Assembly (NCBI GenBank): GCA_002344785.1
Contig: DDUL01000032.1
Location: 54,298-115,198, forward strand
Reading direction: 5' to 3'
From: Bdellovibrionaceae bacterium UBA2339
GTDB taxonomy: Bacteria; Bdellovibrionota; Bdellovibrionia; Bdellovibrionales; JAMPXM01
DNA: 60,901 nucleotides
Of this stretch, positions 7,915 to 16,097 are shown piece after piece. Within the stretch, counting starts at the first letter, position 1. Every line of letters begins with the position of its first letter. A model generated the notes under the pieces. It saw nothing but the letters and a program-made list of their open reading frames with translations. It had not been told where the DNA came from and ran no database searches. A program made the position numbers and the translations under genes.

Positions 7915-9186
7915 ATGCGGACGTGGACCTCATCAATCAAAGACGGCGCGAAGCTCAGTGCCCTGATGGCCATCGCAGGCCTCAGCATGGGCAACCAAGG
8001 CTGCGAGAAGGAAGTCGCACAAGATCGCGTGCTGAAGATGGAAGTTGAGATCGCCAATCTCAAAGCGCGGCAAGTGCGCACGCCGACAGGTGAAGTGATC
8101 GACTTCCCCTACGTCGTGAACACCCTCTTCTATCGACAAGTCATCAATCACAATCACTTCGTGATCATGAATCCCGTTCCTTCCGCCATGAGCTTGGCGG
8201 AAGCCGGGCAACAAATGAAGGTCGGCGCGGCCGTCGCCGACGTGCAAAGTTCATCGACCAGCGAAGCTTCTGCGGAAGCGCAGAGCGAACTCTCCGGCAA
8301 AGACTTGAACCTGCTCAATCGCTTCGGCTTCCTCAAGCAGGCTCGTCAAGATGCCGCCGCCATTATGTCCGGCGAACTCAGCAGCGAGAACGCCGTGATG
8401 GGAAAATCCACGGTGCAGAACAAGCAGCCTTTGCCCGCATGTCTTTATGAAATGCCGCAAGCCTTCATGGGTGGCGAAGTCATTTCCTTCGAGGCCACTT
8501 GGGGTGTGGGTGTTGGAATCGGCTACCGCCCTGGCGGCGATCTCGCCGGCGGCGTCGGCGGCCGTGTGAACTTCGAGCAAAGTAAACTGGAGCTGGGATT
8601 GCGAACTGACGATCCTCTCACGCAACAACCCATTGCCATTGGTGACGGTGTCGCGAATCAATCGCGCACAGCTTTCGGCATCGACTTCGTCCCTGGCGTG
8701 CCTGTGGGATTGAATTTCTTTTTCAACACGCCGATCTCGGATGTGATCCGCACCGCGATGACCCGAGGCTTGGATCAAATGGTCGATCGCTACAAGACGT
8801 TGCTTTCCGTAAACCGCGACTGGAATGAGGTTTGGGAATCGCGCGTGCTCTATGATCCGGAGCTAGTGAACGGCGATACGCACATCGCATTTCGCGGCGG
8901 CTACCGCCATGGCGTGATGATCGGCGACACGTTCACGGCGACCAACATGGCCTATCGCTGGGAAGGCGCCCCCTGCTACACGCGTCTGAAATACAAGATT
9001 CCGTCAACGACGACACCTGTCGCCGAACTCGAAGTCGTGTCAGTCGGCGACAACGTCTCCGTCGCGATCGTGAAACGCTACTTGATCGAACAAACCTTGC
9101 AACCTGGCGCGCAGATTCGGGTGATGGCTTTGAAAAAGCCCGTTGCCGCAAAGTCCGCCGCCGCTTCTAAGTCCAAAAAGAAGTAA
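7915..9186 (+). CDS. Exported protein of unknown function, FlgT-C-like end
   Basis: The 423-residue product starts at ATG 7915 after AGGAGA. The N-terminus (basic residues, LSALMAIAGLSMG, then NQGC) looks like a signal peptide and possibly a lipoprotein one, although NQGC is not a standard lipobox. Residues 35-50 form a short helical or coiled segment. The middle is Gly-rich (GVGVGIGYRPGGDLAGGVGG), suggesting beta structure. The end reads GVMIGDTFTATNMA, then VAELEVVSVGDNVSVAIV, a pattern like the small beta-barrel at the end of FlgT-type proteins; this is a weak likeness. The tail is Lys/Ala-rich. Its stop lies 2 bp from the stop of the convergent neighbour. Function unknown. Confidence 0.7.
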   Translation: MRTWTSSIKDGAKLSALMAIAGLSMGNQGCEKEVAQDRVLKMEVEIANLKARQVRTPTGEVIDFPYVVNTLFYRQVINHNHFVIMNPVPSAMSLAEAGQQMKVGAAVADVQSSSTSEASAEAQSELSGKDLNLLNRFGFLKQARQDAAAIMSGELSSENAVMGKSTVQNKQPLPACLYEMPQAFMGGEVISFEATWGVGVGIGYRPGGDLAGGVGGRVNFEQSKLELGLRTDDPLTQQPIAIGDGVANQSRTAFGIDFVPGVPVGLNFFFNTPISDVIRTAMTRGLDQMVDRYKTLLSVNRDWNEVWESRVLYDPELVNGDTHIAFRGGYRHGVMIGDTFTATNMAYRWEGAPCYTRLKYKIPSTTTPVAELEVVSVGDNVSVAIVKRYLIEQTLQPGAQIRVMALKKPVAAKSAAASKSKKK

Positions 9187-9188
9187 CA

Positions 9189-10997
9189 TCAGCGAGTCGA
9201 TGAAGAATAGAGTCCGCCGCGAGCATTGCCCACATAGTCTTCGGCGGACTCAATATAGATCCAGTAGTCCACGCCCGCCTTTAAACTAAAGGTGTACAAG
9301 TGCAACCCACCATCGAGGCGACAATTGAAGGCCTCTAAGATCAGCTTGCCGTCAGCATGATGCTTGAGATGACACTTCGCCGATTTCACTCCCGACGGAT
9401 CGCTGATTCGCATTTCCAACTCACCTCGTGAAGTTTTACCATCCGTGTTGGGATACGCCTTCCAACGCGCAAAGTGAATCTGCGGGGCGGATCGATCCAC
9501 ACGGAAATTCAACATGGCCTCTCGAGTTCCACCCGCCGCCGATGTTGCAATCACTCGCGCTGTGTAGCTAGCGCCATCAGTTAAACTGCAAGTCGAAGGA
9601 AAGTTCGCGGTGAAGGAAGTCTGCGTGCCAAATTGCGATTGCGCCACACTCATCGGCGCGCACACCCGCTGCGCACCCGCCCAAATACTCACCTCATACG
9701 ACTGCGCACCTTCTGATTTACTGAACACCACAGCCGGAACCGCATGACGTGCGAGCACATCATCCAACATCGCGTCGCGCCCGTCCGCCGAAAGAATTCC
9801 CAGAACCGAAAATGGACCGCTGATCGGATCTTCAATCTCAAATCTCAAATTCATGGCACCGGATCGATTTCCAGCGCGATCGACAGCTCTCACCATAAGT
9901 TGGTGCCAACCCACGCTCAATTGTGTCCAGCTGGCTTGCGCAGGATCACAAGCACTCCATCCCGCGCCATCATCCATGCGACACTCATAACCTGCCAAGC
10001 CACTCAGCTCCCGAGTCAGATCCGCATCGGGATAAACATCCTCACCGGACCAAGAGAAAGTCACACGATTCGGGTGGTAACGTCCGGTCACAAGCGGAGC
10101 TGTCACAATACGCAGCTGACTCACGCGTGGAGGCGTTCGATCGACCACAAAACTCACGCGCGCCTCGCCACTTTCATTGCCAATTTTATCAATCGCGCTC
10201 GCAATCAATGTGCTGCGTCCCTCAACCGCAAGTTCAATCCTTCCACCACTCACGCAGTCTTTGAGGACTGGCGCGCCAATCGATTGACTCGCCCGATGCT
10301 CTTCCAGATGACAACGAACCTGAGCCAGGCCCGAGGCCTCCGCCTCTTCATGAGGTCGAGGGTCTTCACTTCGAAACTCAATCGGTGCATCCACGCTGGC
10401 GATCGCCGCTGCGGGCACGGTGACCCACTCGACACGCGGAGGAGCATCATCATGAAGGATTTCGGCCTTCAAACAGGCCGACTTCTCATCACCGCGCTTA
10501 AAGCGCGCATACAATTGCCAGCGTCGATTGCGATCCGTCTCGTCCAATAACTCCCAAGGCATCAAGGGCTGATGCGCGCGCCAATTCGCCTCGGCCTCAT
10601 CGCACCCGGCTTCGCGAAAGATCGCCACATGAGAGGCGTTCTCGGCGTTCAAGTGCAAGGCCAAGACCGAGTTCTTCGTCACGGGACCGCCATCTTCAAT
10701 TTGAAATGCCACGGCACCCAAAGGCTCGGGAACATCTCTGAGGCTTTCACTTTGAGGACCTGATTGAGGTACGCTGCCAAACTGTGTGTTGGGAGAACAG
10801 TTCTGATATCCCAACATCAAAATACTCAGCATCAAATGCAGCGCCACGATCGGAAGCCACGACCGACGCCAACGAAAAGCGACGGCCCCATTCACCACGT
10901 GAATCGGTTGGTTATTGGTCCAAGATAAAAATTGAATACGCGCCAATCGAATGGCCGCCAAACACATCCAGCGCACGCGTTTTCTCCCCATCAACAA
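9189..10997 (-). CDS. Large exported or lipoprotein candidate with Ig-like repeats
   Basis: A reading frame of 602 residues. The hydrophobic stretch ALHLMLSILMLGYQNCS ends in Cys in a lipoprotein-like position, but YQNC departs from the standard lipobox. About 55 residues precede it, so the true start may be an internal GTG or TTG, for example near residue 34. Two linkers, FVVDRTPPRVSQL and FRVDRSAPQIHF, are typical edges of bacterial Ig-like or fibronectin-type modules, and paired Cys residues (ECRMDDGAGWSACDP, KCHLKHH) suggest disulfides. A surface or periplasmic adhesion-type role is inference. It is transcribed toward the convergent gene ending at 9186. Confidence 0.7.
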   Translation of the reverse strand: MLMGRKRVRWMCLAAIRLARIQFLSWTNNQPIHVVNGAVAFRWRRSWLPIVALHLMLSILMLGYQNCSPNTQFGSVPQSGPQSESLRDVPEPLGAVAFQIEDGGPVTKNSVLALHLNAENASHVAIFREAGCDEAEANWRAHQPLMPWELLDETDRNRRWQLYARFKRGDEKSACLKAEILHDDAPPRVEWVTVPAAAIASVDAPIEFRSEDPRPHEEAEASGLAQVRCHLEEHRASQSIGAPVLKDCVSGGRIELAVEGRSTLIASAIDKIGNESGEARVSFVVDRTPPRVSQLRIVTAPLVTGRYHPNRVTFSWSGEDVYPDADLTRELSGLAGYECRMDDGAGWSACDPAQASWTQLSVGWHQLMVRAVDRAGNRSGAMNLRFEIEDPISGPFSVLGILSADGRDAMLDDVLARHAVPAVVFSKSEGAQSYEVSIWAGAQRVCAPMSVAQSQFGTQTSFTANFPSTCSLTDGASYTARVIATSAAGGTREAMLNFRVDRSAPQIHFARWKAYPNTDGKTSRGELEMRISDPSGVKSAKCHLKHHADGKLILEAFNCRLDGGLHLYTFSLKAGVDYWIYIESAEDYVGNARGGLYSSSTR

Positions 10998-11137
10998 GTC
11001 ACGTGAAACACGACTCAGCCGGTGGACAAACGTGCGCTAGACCAGCTCACCTTATTGAAGCGAATGTGAAGGAAAAATGGGAGAGGGCAAACTGAACATC
11101 TGACGAATTCACATATGACGAAGCTCAGTGTTCACTC

Positions 11138-11171
11138 CTGAGACATCATCTCAACATGAGACGAATCTCAG
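11138..11171. other. Tandem TGAGA/TCTCA inverted repeats at the argR 3' end
   Basis: Two small hairpins sit side by side, TGAGA-CATCA-TCTCA and TGAGA-CGAA-TCTCA, and the outer arms CTGAGA and TCTCAG also pair. They span the argR stop codon. There is no T-run on the argR strand, so terminator function is uncertain. The rest of the gap from 11172 leftward of the 10997 gene start shows no gene. Confidence 0.4.
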
Positions 11172-11638
11172 TTGGCACGGCCCTCGAGCGCCTCTGTGAT
11201 TCTCTTCACCAAGGTCAGGATTTCCTTCGGCGACCGAGGCGCAACAAACACCGTGTCGTCGCCGGCGATCGTGCCCAAGACACCCGAGCCACGTAATTGA
11301 TCCACCACACGCGCCACCAGCGATGCCGAACCCGGCGTCGTGTGAATCACCACCAGCTGGCCATTGTGCTCGAGGTCCGTCACGAGCTCGCCAAACCCTT
11401 GTGGCGCGCGCGGCGCCGCCATCTCTTCAGCCAAGCGATAAACGGTCCGTCCGCTCGCATCCAAAAGTTTGACGGCACCGATCTTTCGAAGATCGCGGGA
11501 GATCGTCGACTGATTCACCTCAAAGTTCAGCTTCTCAAGCTCTTCGCGCAGCTCGTCTTGCGTGCTGGCTTGTTCTTTCTCGAGAAGGCGACGAAGCGCC
11601 AACAATCTTCCCTGAGTGAAACTTTGTCGCTCAGCCAA
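11168..11638 (-). CDS. argR: Arginine repressor ArgR
   Basis: ArgR is the hexameric, arginine-responsive DNA-binding regulator of arginine genes. The winged-helix domain comes first (LALRRLLEKEQASTQDEL, then NQSTISRDLRKIGAVKL with the recognition helix), followed by the C-terminal arginine-binding and oligomerisation domain with the GTIAGDDTVFVAPRS motif. It is the last gene of the argC-J-B-F-R operon. TTG 11638 was chosen because GAGG sits six bases upstream; an earlier TTG at 11650 would overlap the argF stop. Being in the operon it is expected to control implies autoregulation through the boxes near 15905-15991. Confidence 0.92.
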   Translation of the reverse strand: MAERQSFTQGRLLALRRLLEKEQASTQDELREELEKLNFEVNQSTISRDLRKIGAVKLLDASGRTVYRLAEEMAAPRAPQGFGELVTDLEHNGQLVVIHTTPGSASLVARVVDQLRGSGVLGTIAGDDTVFVAPRSPKEILTLVKRITEALEGRAN

Positions 11639-11646
11639 TCGACACC

Positions 11647-12627
11647 TCAACTCAACTTTCCAAGCAAACCCACGAGCAGAGCCTTCTGGGCATGCATCCG
11701 ATTTTCGCTTTGTTGGAACAACACTGAATTTTCATGTTCGACCAATGCAGCGGAAATCTCCTTGTCCTTCAGCATCGGCATACAATGCATGATCGCCGCA
11801 CGAGAGTCGGCGAGCGCATACAGCGCTTCATTCAACTGATAAGCTTGGAAGGCTTTGTCGCGATCCGTTTCTTCTTGTTCAAAGCCCATGCTGGTCCAGA
11901 CATCCGTGTAAACGGCGTTGGCTGACTTCACCGCGTCTTGCGGCTTCGCATGCGCCACCACCGCTCCACCGCCATCTTTGGCGCGCTTTTTGGCTTGCCG
12001 AACAACCAATGAGCTCGGCTCATAGCCCGCAGGGCATGCGTAGTGCACTTCCACGCCCAATGCCGGCATCAACAGCAAAAGCGAATGAAGCATATTATTG
12101 CCATCGCCCACGTAAGCGAGCTTGAGTCCCTTTAATTCGCGGTAACGCTGAAGCAAAGTCTGCAAGTCCGCCAGCACTTGGCACGGGTGGTGTGAATCAC
12201 TCAAACCATTGATGACGGGAATCGGCGACTTGGCGACCATTCGCTCTAGAATCTGATGTTCATGTGTGCGGACCATCACGGCATGGCAGTAGCCACCGAG
12301 GACGCGAATGGTGTCTTCGGGATCTTCTTTTTTCCGTCCGATCGAGTCCAGCTCGATCACATGTCCACCCAACTCATGAACGGCGACAGTGAAGCTGACC
12401 CGCGTTCGTAACGACGGCTTTTCAAACAACAAGGCAATCGACTTGTTTCGCAAATCATCGCGATTGAATCCAGCTTGCCGCTGTTCCCGACAAGATTCCG
12501 CGAGCATCAATAAATCAAAGAGCTCCTGCTTCGACAGCTCAGTGCCCGTGAGAAAATGCCGAGCCTTAAATCGAGGTACGACTTTGCGACTGAGATCCCG
12601 CGGATCTTTGATGGAGGTGAGTTCCAT
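11647..12627 (-). CDS. argF: Ornithine carbamoyltransferase
   Basis: It transfers the carbamoyl group from carbamoyl phosphate to ornithine, giving citrulline, in the cytoplasm. The 326-residue protein has the carbamoyl-phosphate loop FEKPSLRTRVSF (SLRTR where many family members have STRTR), HPCQVLADLQTL, the ornithine-specific DVWTSMG loop and the catalytic HCMPML in place of HCLP. The SMG loop argues for ornithine rather than acetyl- or succinylornithine as substrate. ATG 12627 starts 2 bp after the argB stop. The open frame upstream runs through argB in the wrong frame and is not part of the protein. Confidence 0.94.
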   Translation of the reverse strand: MELTSIKDPRDLSRKVVPRFKARHFLTGTELSKQELFDLLMLAESCREQRQAGFNRDDLRNKSIALLFEKPSLRTRVSFTVAVHELGGHVIELDSIGRKKEDPEDTIRVLGGYCHAVMVRTHEHQILERMVAKSPIPVINGLSDSHHPCQVLADLQTLLQRYRELKGLKLAYVGDGNNMLHSLLLLMPALGVEVHYACPAGYEPSSLVVRQAKKRAKDGGGAVVAHAKPQDAVKSANAVYTDVWTSMGFEQEETDRDKAFQAYQLNEALYALADSRAAIMHCMPMLKDKEISAALVEHENSVLFQQSENRMHAQKALLVGLLGKLS

Positions 12628-12629
12628 AA

Positions 12630-13511
12630 TCAGCCCCCCCGTGCCCGCGATCGCAACCGACAAACCGTACCGACGCCCGCATCCGTGAACATTTCTTCGA
12701 TGATCGCGTGAGCCCGCCGGGCGTTCATAATATGCACGTCCGTCACCTTGTGCTGAATGGCGTACAAGACTGTTTGCGCTTTCGCGAGCATGCCACCTTT
12801 GACGACGGCATCTTCGATCAGCTGGAGGATTTCGCCCGCATCGAGCTCTGGGATGAGCTTGCCTTGTGCATCCAAAATCCCATCTTGATCGGTCAAAAAC
12901 AGCATCTTGGTCACACCCAATGCGCTTGCAACTCGCGACGCCGCCCAATCCGCATTGATGTTGTAACTCTGACCGTCTCGCCCGACGGCGATGGGTGCAA
13001 TGACCGGCACACCTCGCGAACCCAAATCATCTTCCATGCGCAGGACTTCATCGATCAGCTGAGTGTTGACTCGCTCAATCTCACCCACAAGCTGCAACCG
13101 CTTGTCGGCCGGTTTGCACAACAATGTTCCGGCATCCAAACCACTAAAGCCCACAGCGCGCAGGCCCGCCTTATTCAGCGCCCTTACGATCCGCCGATTC
13201 ACGCTCCCGCAAAGCACTGTTTCAATCACCGACATCATTTCCGGCGTCGTCACGCGCAAACCGTCAATGAATTCCCAAGTGATTCCTCGCCGAGTGAGCT
13301 CGGCATTGATCGCCGGCCCGCCACCGTGGACCACGACAGCTCGAACCCCCACCGCGCGAACCAGGGCGATGTCCTCGCAAATCTGATCCAGCAAAGCGTC
13401 GTCTTGAAGAATTGAACCCCCGAGTTTCACCACGATGGTGGTCCCCGCGAATTGCTTCACGTACTTCAATGAGGCGAGTACCTCTCGCGGAACAGCATTG
13501 ATCATGTTCAT
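12630..13511 (-). CDS. argB: Acetylglutamate kinase
   Basis: It phosphorylates N-acetylglutamate, the second step to ornithine. Motifs are VVKLGGSIL (nucleotide and phosphate binding), VVVHGGGPAINAEL, ADWAASRVASALG and KGGMLAKAQTVLYAI near the C-terminus. Several start codons are stacked (GTG 13517, ATG 13514, 13511 and 13505); 13511 has the best spacing from the GGAG at 13518-13521. It sits between argJ and argF in the operon. Feedback control by arginine is common in cyclic-pathway enzymes, but the N-terminal helix that marks the sensitive type is not obvious here. Confidence 0.93.
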   Translation of the reverse strand: MNMINAVPREVLASLKYVKQFAGTTIVVKLGGSILQDDALLDQICEDIALVRAVGVRAVVVHGGGPAINAELTRRGITWEFIDGLRVTTPEMMSVIETVLCGSVNRRIVRALNKAGLRAVGFSGLDAGTLLCKPADKRLQLVGEIERVNTQLIDEVLRMEDDLGSRGVPVIAPIAVGRDGQSYNINADWAASRVASALGVTKMLFLTDQDGILDAQGKLIPELDAGEILQLIEDAVVKGGMLAKAQTVLYAIQHKVTDVHIMNARRAHAIIEEMFTDAGVGTVCRLRSRARGG

Positions 13512-13546
13512 CATCACTCCGATAATTCAAAATGAACTGGCAAGCT

Positions 13547-13574
13547 CAAGAATACTCCGTCAAGAATACTCCGT
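13547..13574. repeat. Perfect 14-bp tandem duplication across the argJ stop
   Basis: CAAGAATACTCCGT occurs twice head to tail at 13547-13560 and 13561-13574. On the argJ strand the first copy supplies the last codons and the stop; the second is an untranslated echo between argJ and argB. Confidence 0.9.
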
Positions 13575-14756
13575 GTTGATATCCACGTATTTCTTCGAGA
13601 GATCGCAGCCCCACGCTGTCGCCTCCGCCGTACCACTCTGCATGTCAATTTCGACAACGACCTTGGACTTCTTCAACAGCGCCTTCACATCGGACTTCTC
13701 GAATCGCTGCGGCTGCCCGTTTGCAAACAGCAGCTTGCCCTGCATCGTCAAAGTCATGCGCTGAAAACATTCATCAGGCACCTGCTCGGCACCGAGACGC
13801 GCGACGATTCGGCCCCAATTCGGATCCTCGCCATGCATGGCGCACTTGATAAGCGGCGAAATGGTCACGCCTCGCGCAGCTCGACGCGCGATTGCAACAT
13901 CGGGAGCCCCCTTAACCTGAACTTCGACGAGCTTGGATGCACCTTCGCCATCGATGGCAATACTTTGCGCCAGCAAAATGGCAACTTCACGAAGAGCCGC
14001 ATTGAACTTCTTTTCGTCGTCCGTGGTTCTTAGCGCGACACCACTTGCGCCATTGGCCATCAAGAAAACCGCATCATTGGTCGAGGTGTCGCCATCCACA
14101 GAGATCATGTTGAATGACACATCCACAGCGTCCTTCAACCAAGTCGTCGCGCGCTCGACCGGCACGATCGCGTCCGTCAAAAGGTAGCCCAACATCGTCG
14201 CCATGTTCGGATGAATCATACCCGAGCCCTTGCAGATACCCGTGATACGAATTGTGCCGCCACTCAACTCAATCGTTGTCGTCACTGCCTTGGGAACCAA
14301 GTCCGTCGTCAGAATCGCCAATGAAAACTGCTCCGCCGTATCCGTCGCCTTTTCCACAAGCTCAGGGATCGCATCGACGATCTTTCGCAAATCAATCTGC
14401 GGACCAATGACTCCCGTCGAAGCTGTTAGAACCTCGCGAGGAAAGCATTCCAATTCTTTGGCGACTTCAAACGCCATTTGCCGATTGTTCTCGATACCCT
14501 CAGGCCCAGTCGCCGCGTTGGCTTGCCCGGAGTTGGTGATGATCGCGCGCACCGATGAACTTGGGAGCAACGATCGGCAATACTGCACCGGAGCCGCCGC
14601 GAAGCGATTCAAAGTGAACACGCCTGCGCCCACCGCCGGACGATCCGACACAATGAGACCCAAATCTGGACGATAGCGACGAACACCACAGTTCACACCT
14701 GAAGCGAGAAATCCTTGCGGCATCAATGTGCGCGCGAGACCTGGACCAGGGGTCAT
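13560..14756 (-). CDS. argJ: Bifunctional ornithine acetyltransferase / N-acetylglutamate synthase
   Basis: ArgJ moves the acetyl group from acetylornithine to glutamate and, in its bifunctional form, also makes acetylglutamate from acetyl-CoA. The 398-residue precursor has the self-cleavage site HPNMATMLGYLLTDA (cut before the nucleophile Thr), the oxyanion residues in ITGICKGSGMI and LTTDLVPK, and the late DPNWGRIVARLG. Presence of ArgJ means a cyclic acetyl pathway, so argA and argE are not required. It overlaps argC by 4 bp. Mono- or bifunctionality cannot be told from sequence alone. It ends TEYS in a duplicated segment. Confidence 0.94.
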   Translation of the reverse strand: MTPGPGLARTLMPQGFLASGVNCGVRRYRPDLGLIVSDRPAVGAGVFTLNRFAAAPVQYCRSLLPSSSVRAIITNSGQANAATGPEGIENNRQMAFEVAKELECFPREVLTASTGVIGPQIDLRKIVDAIPELVEKATDTAEQFSLAILTTDLVPKAVTTTIELSGGTIRITGICKGSGMIHPNMATMLGYLLTDAIVPVERATTWLKDAVDVSFNMISVDGDTSTNDAVFLMANGASGVALRTTDDEKKFNAALREVAILLAQSIAIDGEGASKLVEVQVKGAPDVAIARRAARGVTISPLIKCAMHGEDPNWGRIVARLGAEQVPDECFQRMTLTMQGKLLFANGQPQRFEKSDVKALLKKSKVVVEIDMQSGTAEATAWGCDLSKKYVDINTEYS

Positions 14757-15883
14757 AGGACACCCTCCTTATCGAGCAGCGAAGTCTCAACGGGCAAACC
14801 CAACACGCGATTGAAGTTCTCAATCGCCTGCGAGGCCGCACCCTTGAGTAAATTATCAATCAATGAAAACACCACAAGCTGATCACCGCGCACATGCCAT
14901 GCGATCACCGTGCGAGCCGATCCAACGACGCGCTGAAGGCGAAGCTCGACTTCGCGGCCCGCCTCGTGGAGCGAGGCCAAGCGCATAAGTTTGTAACCCG
15001 CATAGCAATCCTGGAAAGCTCGAGCGACCTGGGACTCGCCCACGCCAGCCTGCAAGCGCGCATGCAGTGTGGTGATGATGCCACGGCGAACCGGCAGAAG
15101 ATGCGGTACAAAACTGAAGTTGACCTCGACGTACTTCGCGCGATCGCCTAAGCCCCAATGCGCCACGCCTTCACTCACTTCGGGCTCGTGTTGATGCCGA
15201 CCCACACGGTAAGGCAGACAACCTCCATCGACTTCCGCAAAGAGCAATCGCTCTTCGGCCTTCTTGCCTGCGCCCGTCGTTCCCGACTTCGCGTCGACGG
15301 ACATTGAATCCAATCGCACAAGTCCCGCACGCAAGAGTGGAATCATCGCCAACTGCACAGCCGTCGCATAACAACCCGGGTTGGCAATGAGCTTTGATGT
15401 CGGCGAGCCCGACGCAAAAGGCACCAATCCATAGTCCGACTGAAGCAAGAGATCAGGCTCAGGATGCGACTGACCATAATGTTTCAAATGCCGAGCTAGA
15501 GCATCAGCCCGACTTGCGCCCTTGAGTCGAAATCCACCCGACAAGTCGATCACCACACTGCCAGCGGCCAGTAACTTTGGCGCGAGATCAATCGAGACCT
15601 CCGCAGGAGTCGCCAAGAAGACCACGCTTGTCGGCTGAAGCTCGCTCATGGGAAGACCAGGCAATCCGACGGGCGCTTCGGGCAAGAGATCCGTTGGAGA
15701 AAATCCTTGTGTTGCATAAAGTGCGACAAGTTCAGCCGATGGATGCTTCATGAGCAGTCGCGCCGTCTCCGCACCGGAATAACCTCTTGCGCCCACGACG
15801 CTCACCCGCACTTTGTCACCCCGCACGTCCAATCCAGGTGCTGTGTTGGTGACAGATGTTGAATTTCCCTGGGGCAAGCTCAC
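14753..15883 (-). CDS. argC: N-acetyl-gamma-glutamyl-phosphate reductase
   Basis: It makes the semialdehyde from acetylglutamyl phosphate with NADPH, the third step of arginine synthesis. The Rossmann start is VSVVGARGYSGAETARLL; the catalytic Cys lies in NPGCYATAVQLAMIPLL; PHLLPVRRGIITTLH is also typical. It has 376 residues, near the long end of the family, with about 20 extra residues at the N-terminus. Start GTG 15883 follows AGGAG seven bases upstream. First gene of the leftward arg operon, with a promoter and ARG-box-like sites directly in front. Confidence 0.94.
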   Translation of the reverse strand: MSLPQGNSTSVTNTAPGLDVRGDKVRVSVVGARGYSGAETARLLMKHPSAELVALYATQGFSPTDLLPEAPVGLPGLPMSELQPTSVVFLATPAEVSIDLAPKLLAAGSVVIDLSGGFRLKGASRADALARHLKHYGQSHPEPDLLLQSDYGLVPFASGSPTSKLIANPGCYATAVQLAMIPLLRAGLVRLDSMSVDAKSGTTGAGKKAEERLLFAEVDGGCLPYRVGRHQHEPEVSEGVAHWGLGDRAKYVEVNFSFVPHLLPVRRGIITTLHARLQAGVGESQVARAFQDCYAGYKLMRLASLHEAGREVELRLQRVVGSARTVIAWHVRGDQLVVFSLIDNLLKGAASQAIENFNRVLGLPVETSLLDKEGVL

Positions 15884-15904
15884 GACAGACTCCTCTCGAG
15901 CTTA

Positions 15905-15939
15905 TGCACTTTTATGCACTTTAGATGCATAATAATGCT
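15905..15939. promoter_or_regulatory. Pair of ArgR-box-like sites in front of argC
   Basis: TGCAC-TTTT-ATGCA (15905-15918) and TGCAT-AATA-ATGCT (15926-15939) share the 5-4-5 geometry of ARG boxes and start exactly 21 bp apart, the centre spacing of paired operator boxes in E. coli. Half-sites are TGCAT rather than TGAAT; TGCAT-type boxes are known from Streptomyces. ArgR itself is encoded in the operon. Binding is inferred. Confidence 0.65.
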
Positions 15940-15958
15940 TGATTTGTGGGTACGTCAA
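15929..15958 (-). promoter_or_regulatory. Predicted sigma70-type promoter of argC
   Basis: On the minus strand TTGACG (15958-15953), an 18-base spacer and TATTAT (15934-15929). The -10 lies inside the 15926-15939 ARG-box-like site, so bound repressor would block it. Confidence 0.5.
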
Positions 15959-15968
15959 TGCATATATT
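15939..15968 (+). promoter_or_regulatory. Predicted sigma70-type promoter of argG
   Basis: TTGATT (15939-15944), an 18-base spacer and TATATT (15963-15968). It lies face to face with the argC promoter and just before the third ARG-box-like site, giving an argG leader of about 120 bases. Confidence 0.45.
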
Positions 15969-15977
15969 AGTGGTGAA

Positions 15978-15991
15978 TGCATAATGTTGCA
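15978..15991. promoter_or_regulatory. Third ArgR-box-like site, argG side
   Basis: TGCAT-AATG-TTGCA, one mismatch from a perfect inverted repeat with the 5-4-5 layout. Another TGCAT half-site lies at 15959-15963 with a poor partner. Position is just downstream of the predicted argG -10. Confidence 0.5.
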
Positions 15992-16097
15992 GCAGCGCTC
16001 AGGATGCCCATGGCTCGCGAAAGCGCTGAACCGCCACACAGCCTTCACTCAGCCGTCACCCCATCGCAAGCGGGTGCCGCACACCAAAGGAGCCCCA

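Noticed and set aside
9744..10550. 268-codon plus-strand frame inside the Ig-like gene
   Set aside because: Shadow frame with His/Arg/Ser-rich low-information sequence; the opposite strand has signal-peptide and Ig-like features.
11297..11839. Long plus-strand frame over argR and argF
   Set aside because: Antisense shadow of two firmly identified genes; no family pattern.
12628..12948. N-terminal extension of argF running through argB
   Set aside because: The extension is argB in another frame and reads as an Arg-rich shadow; ATG 12627 gives the normal OTC N-terminus.
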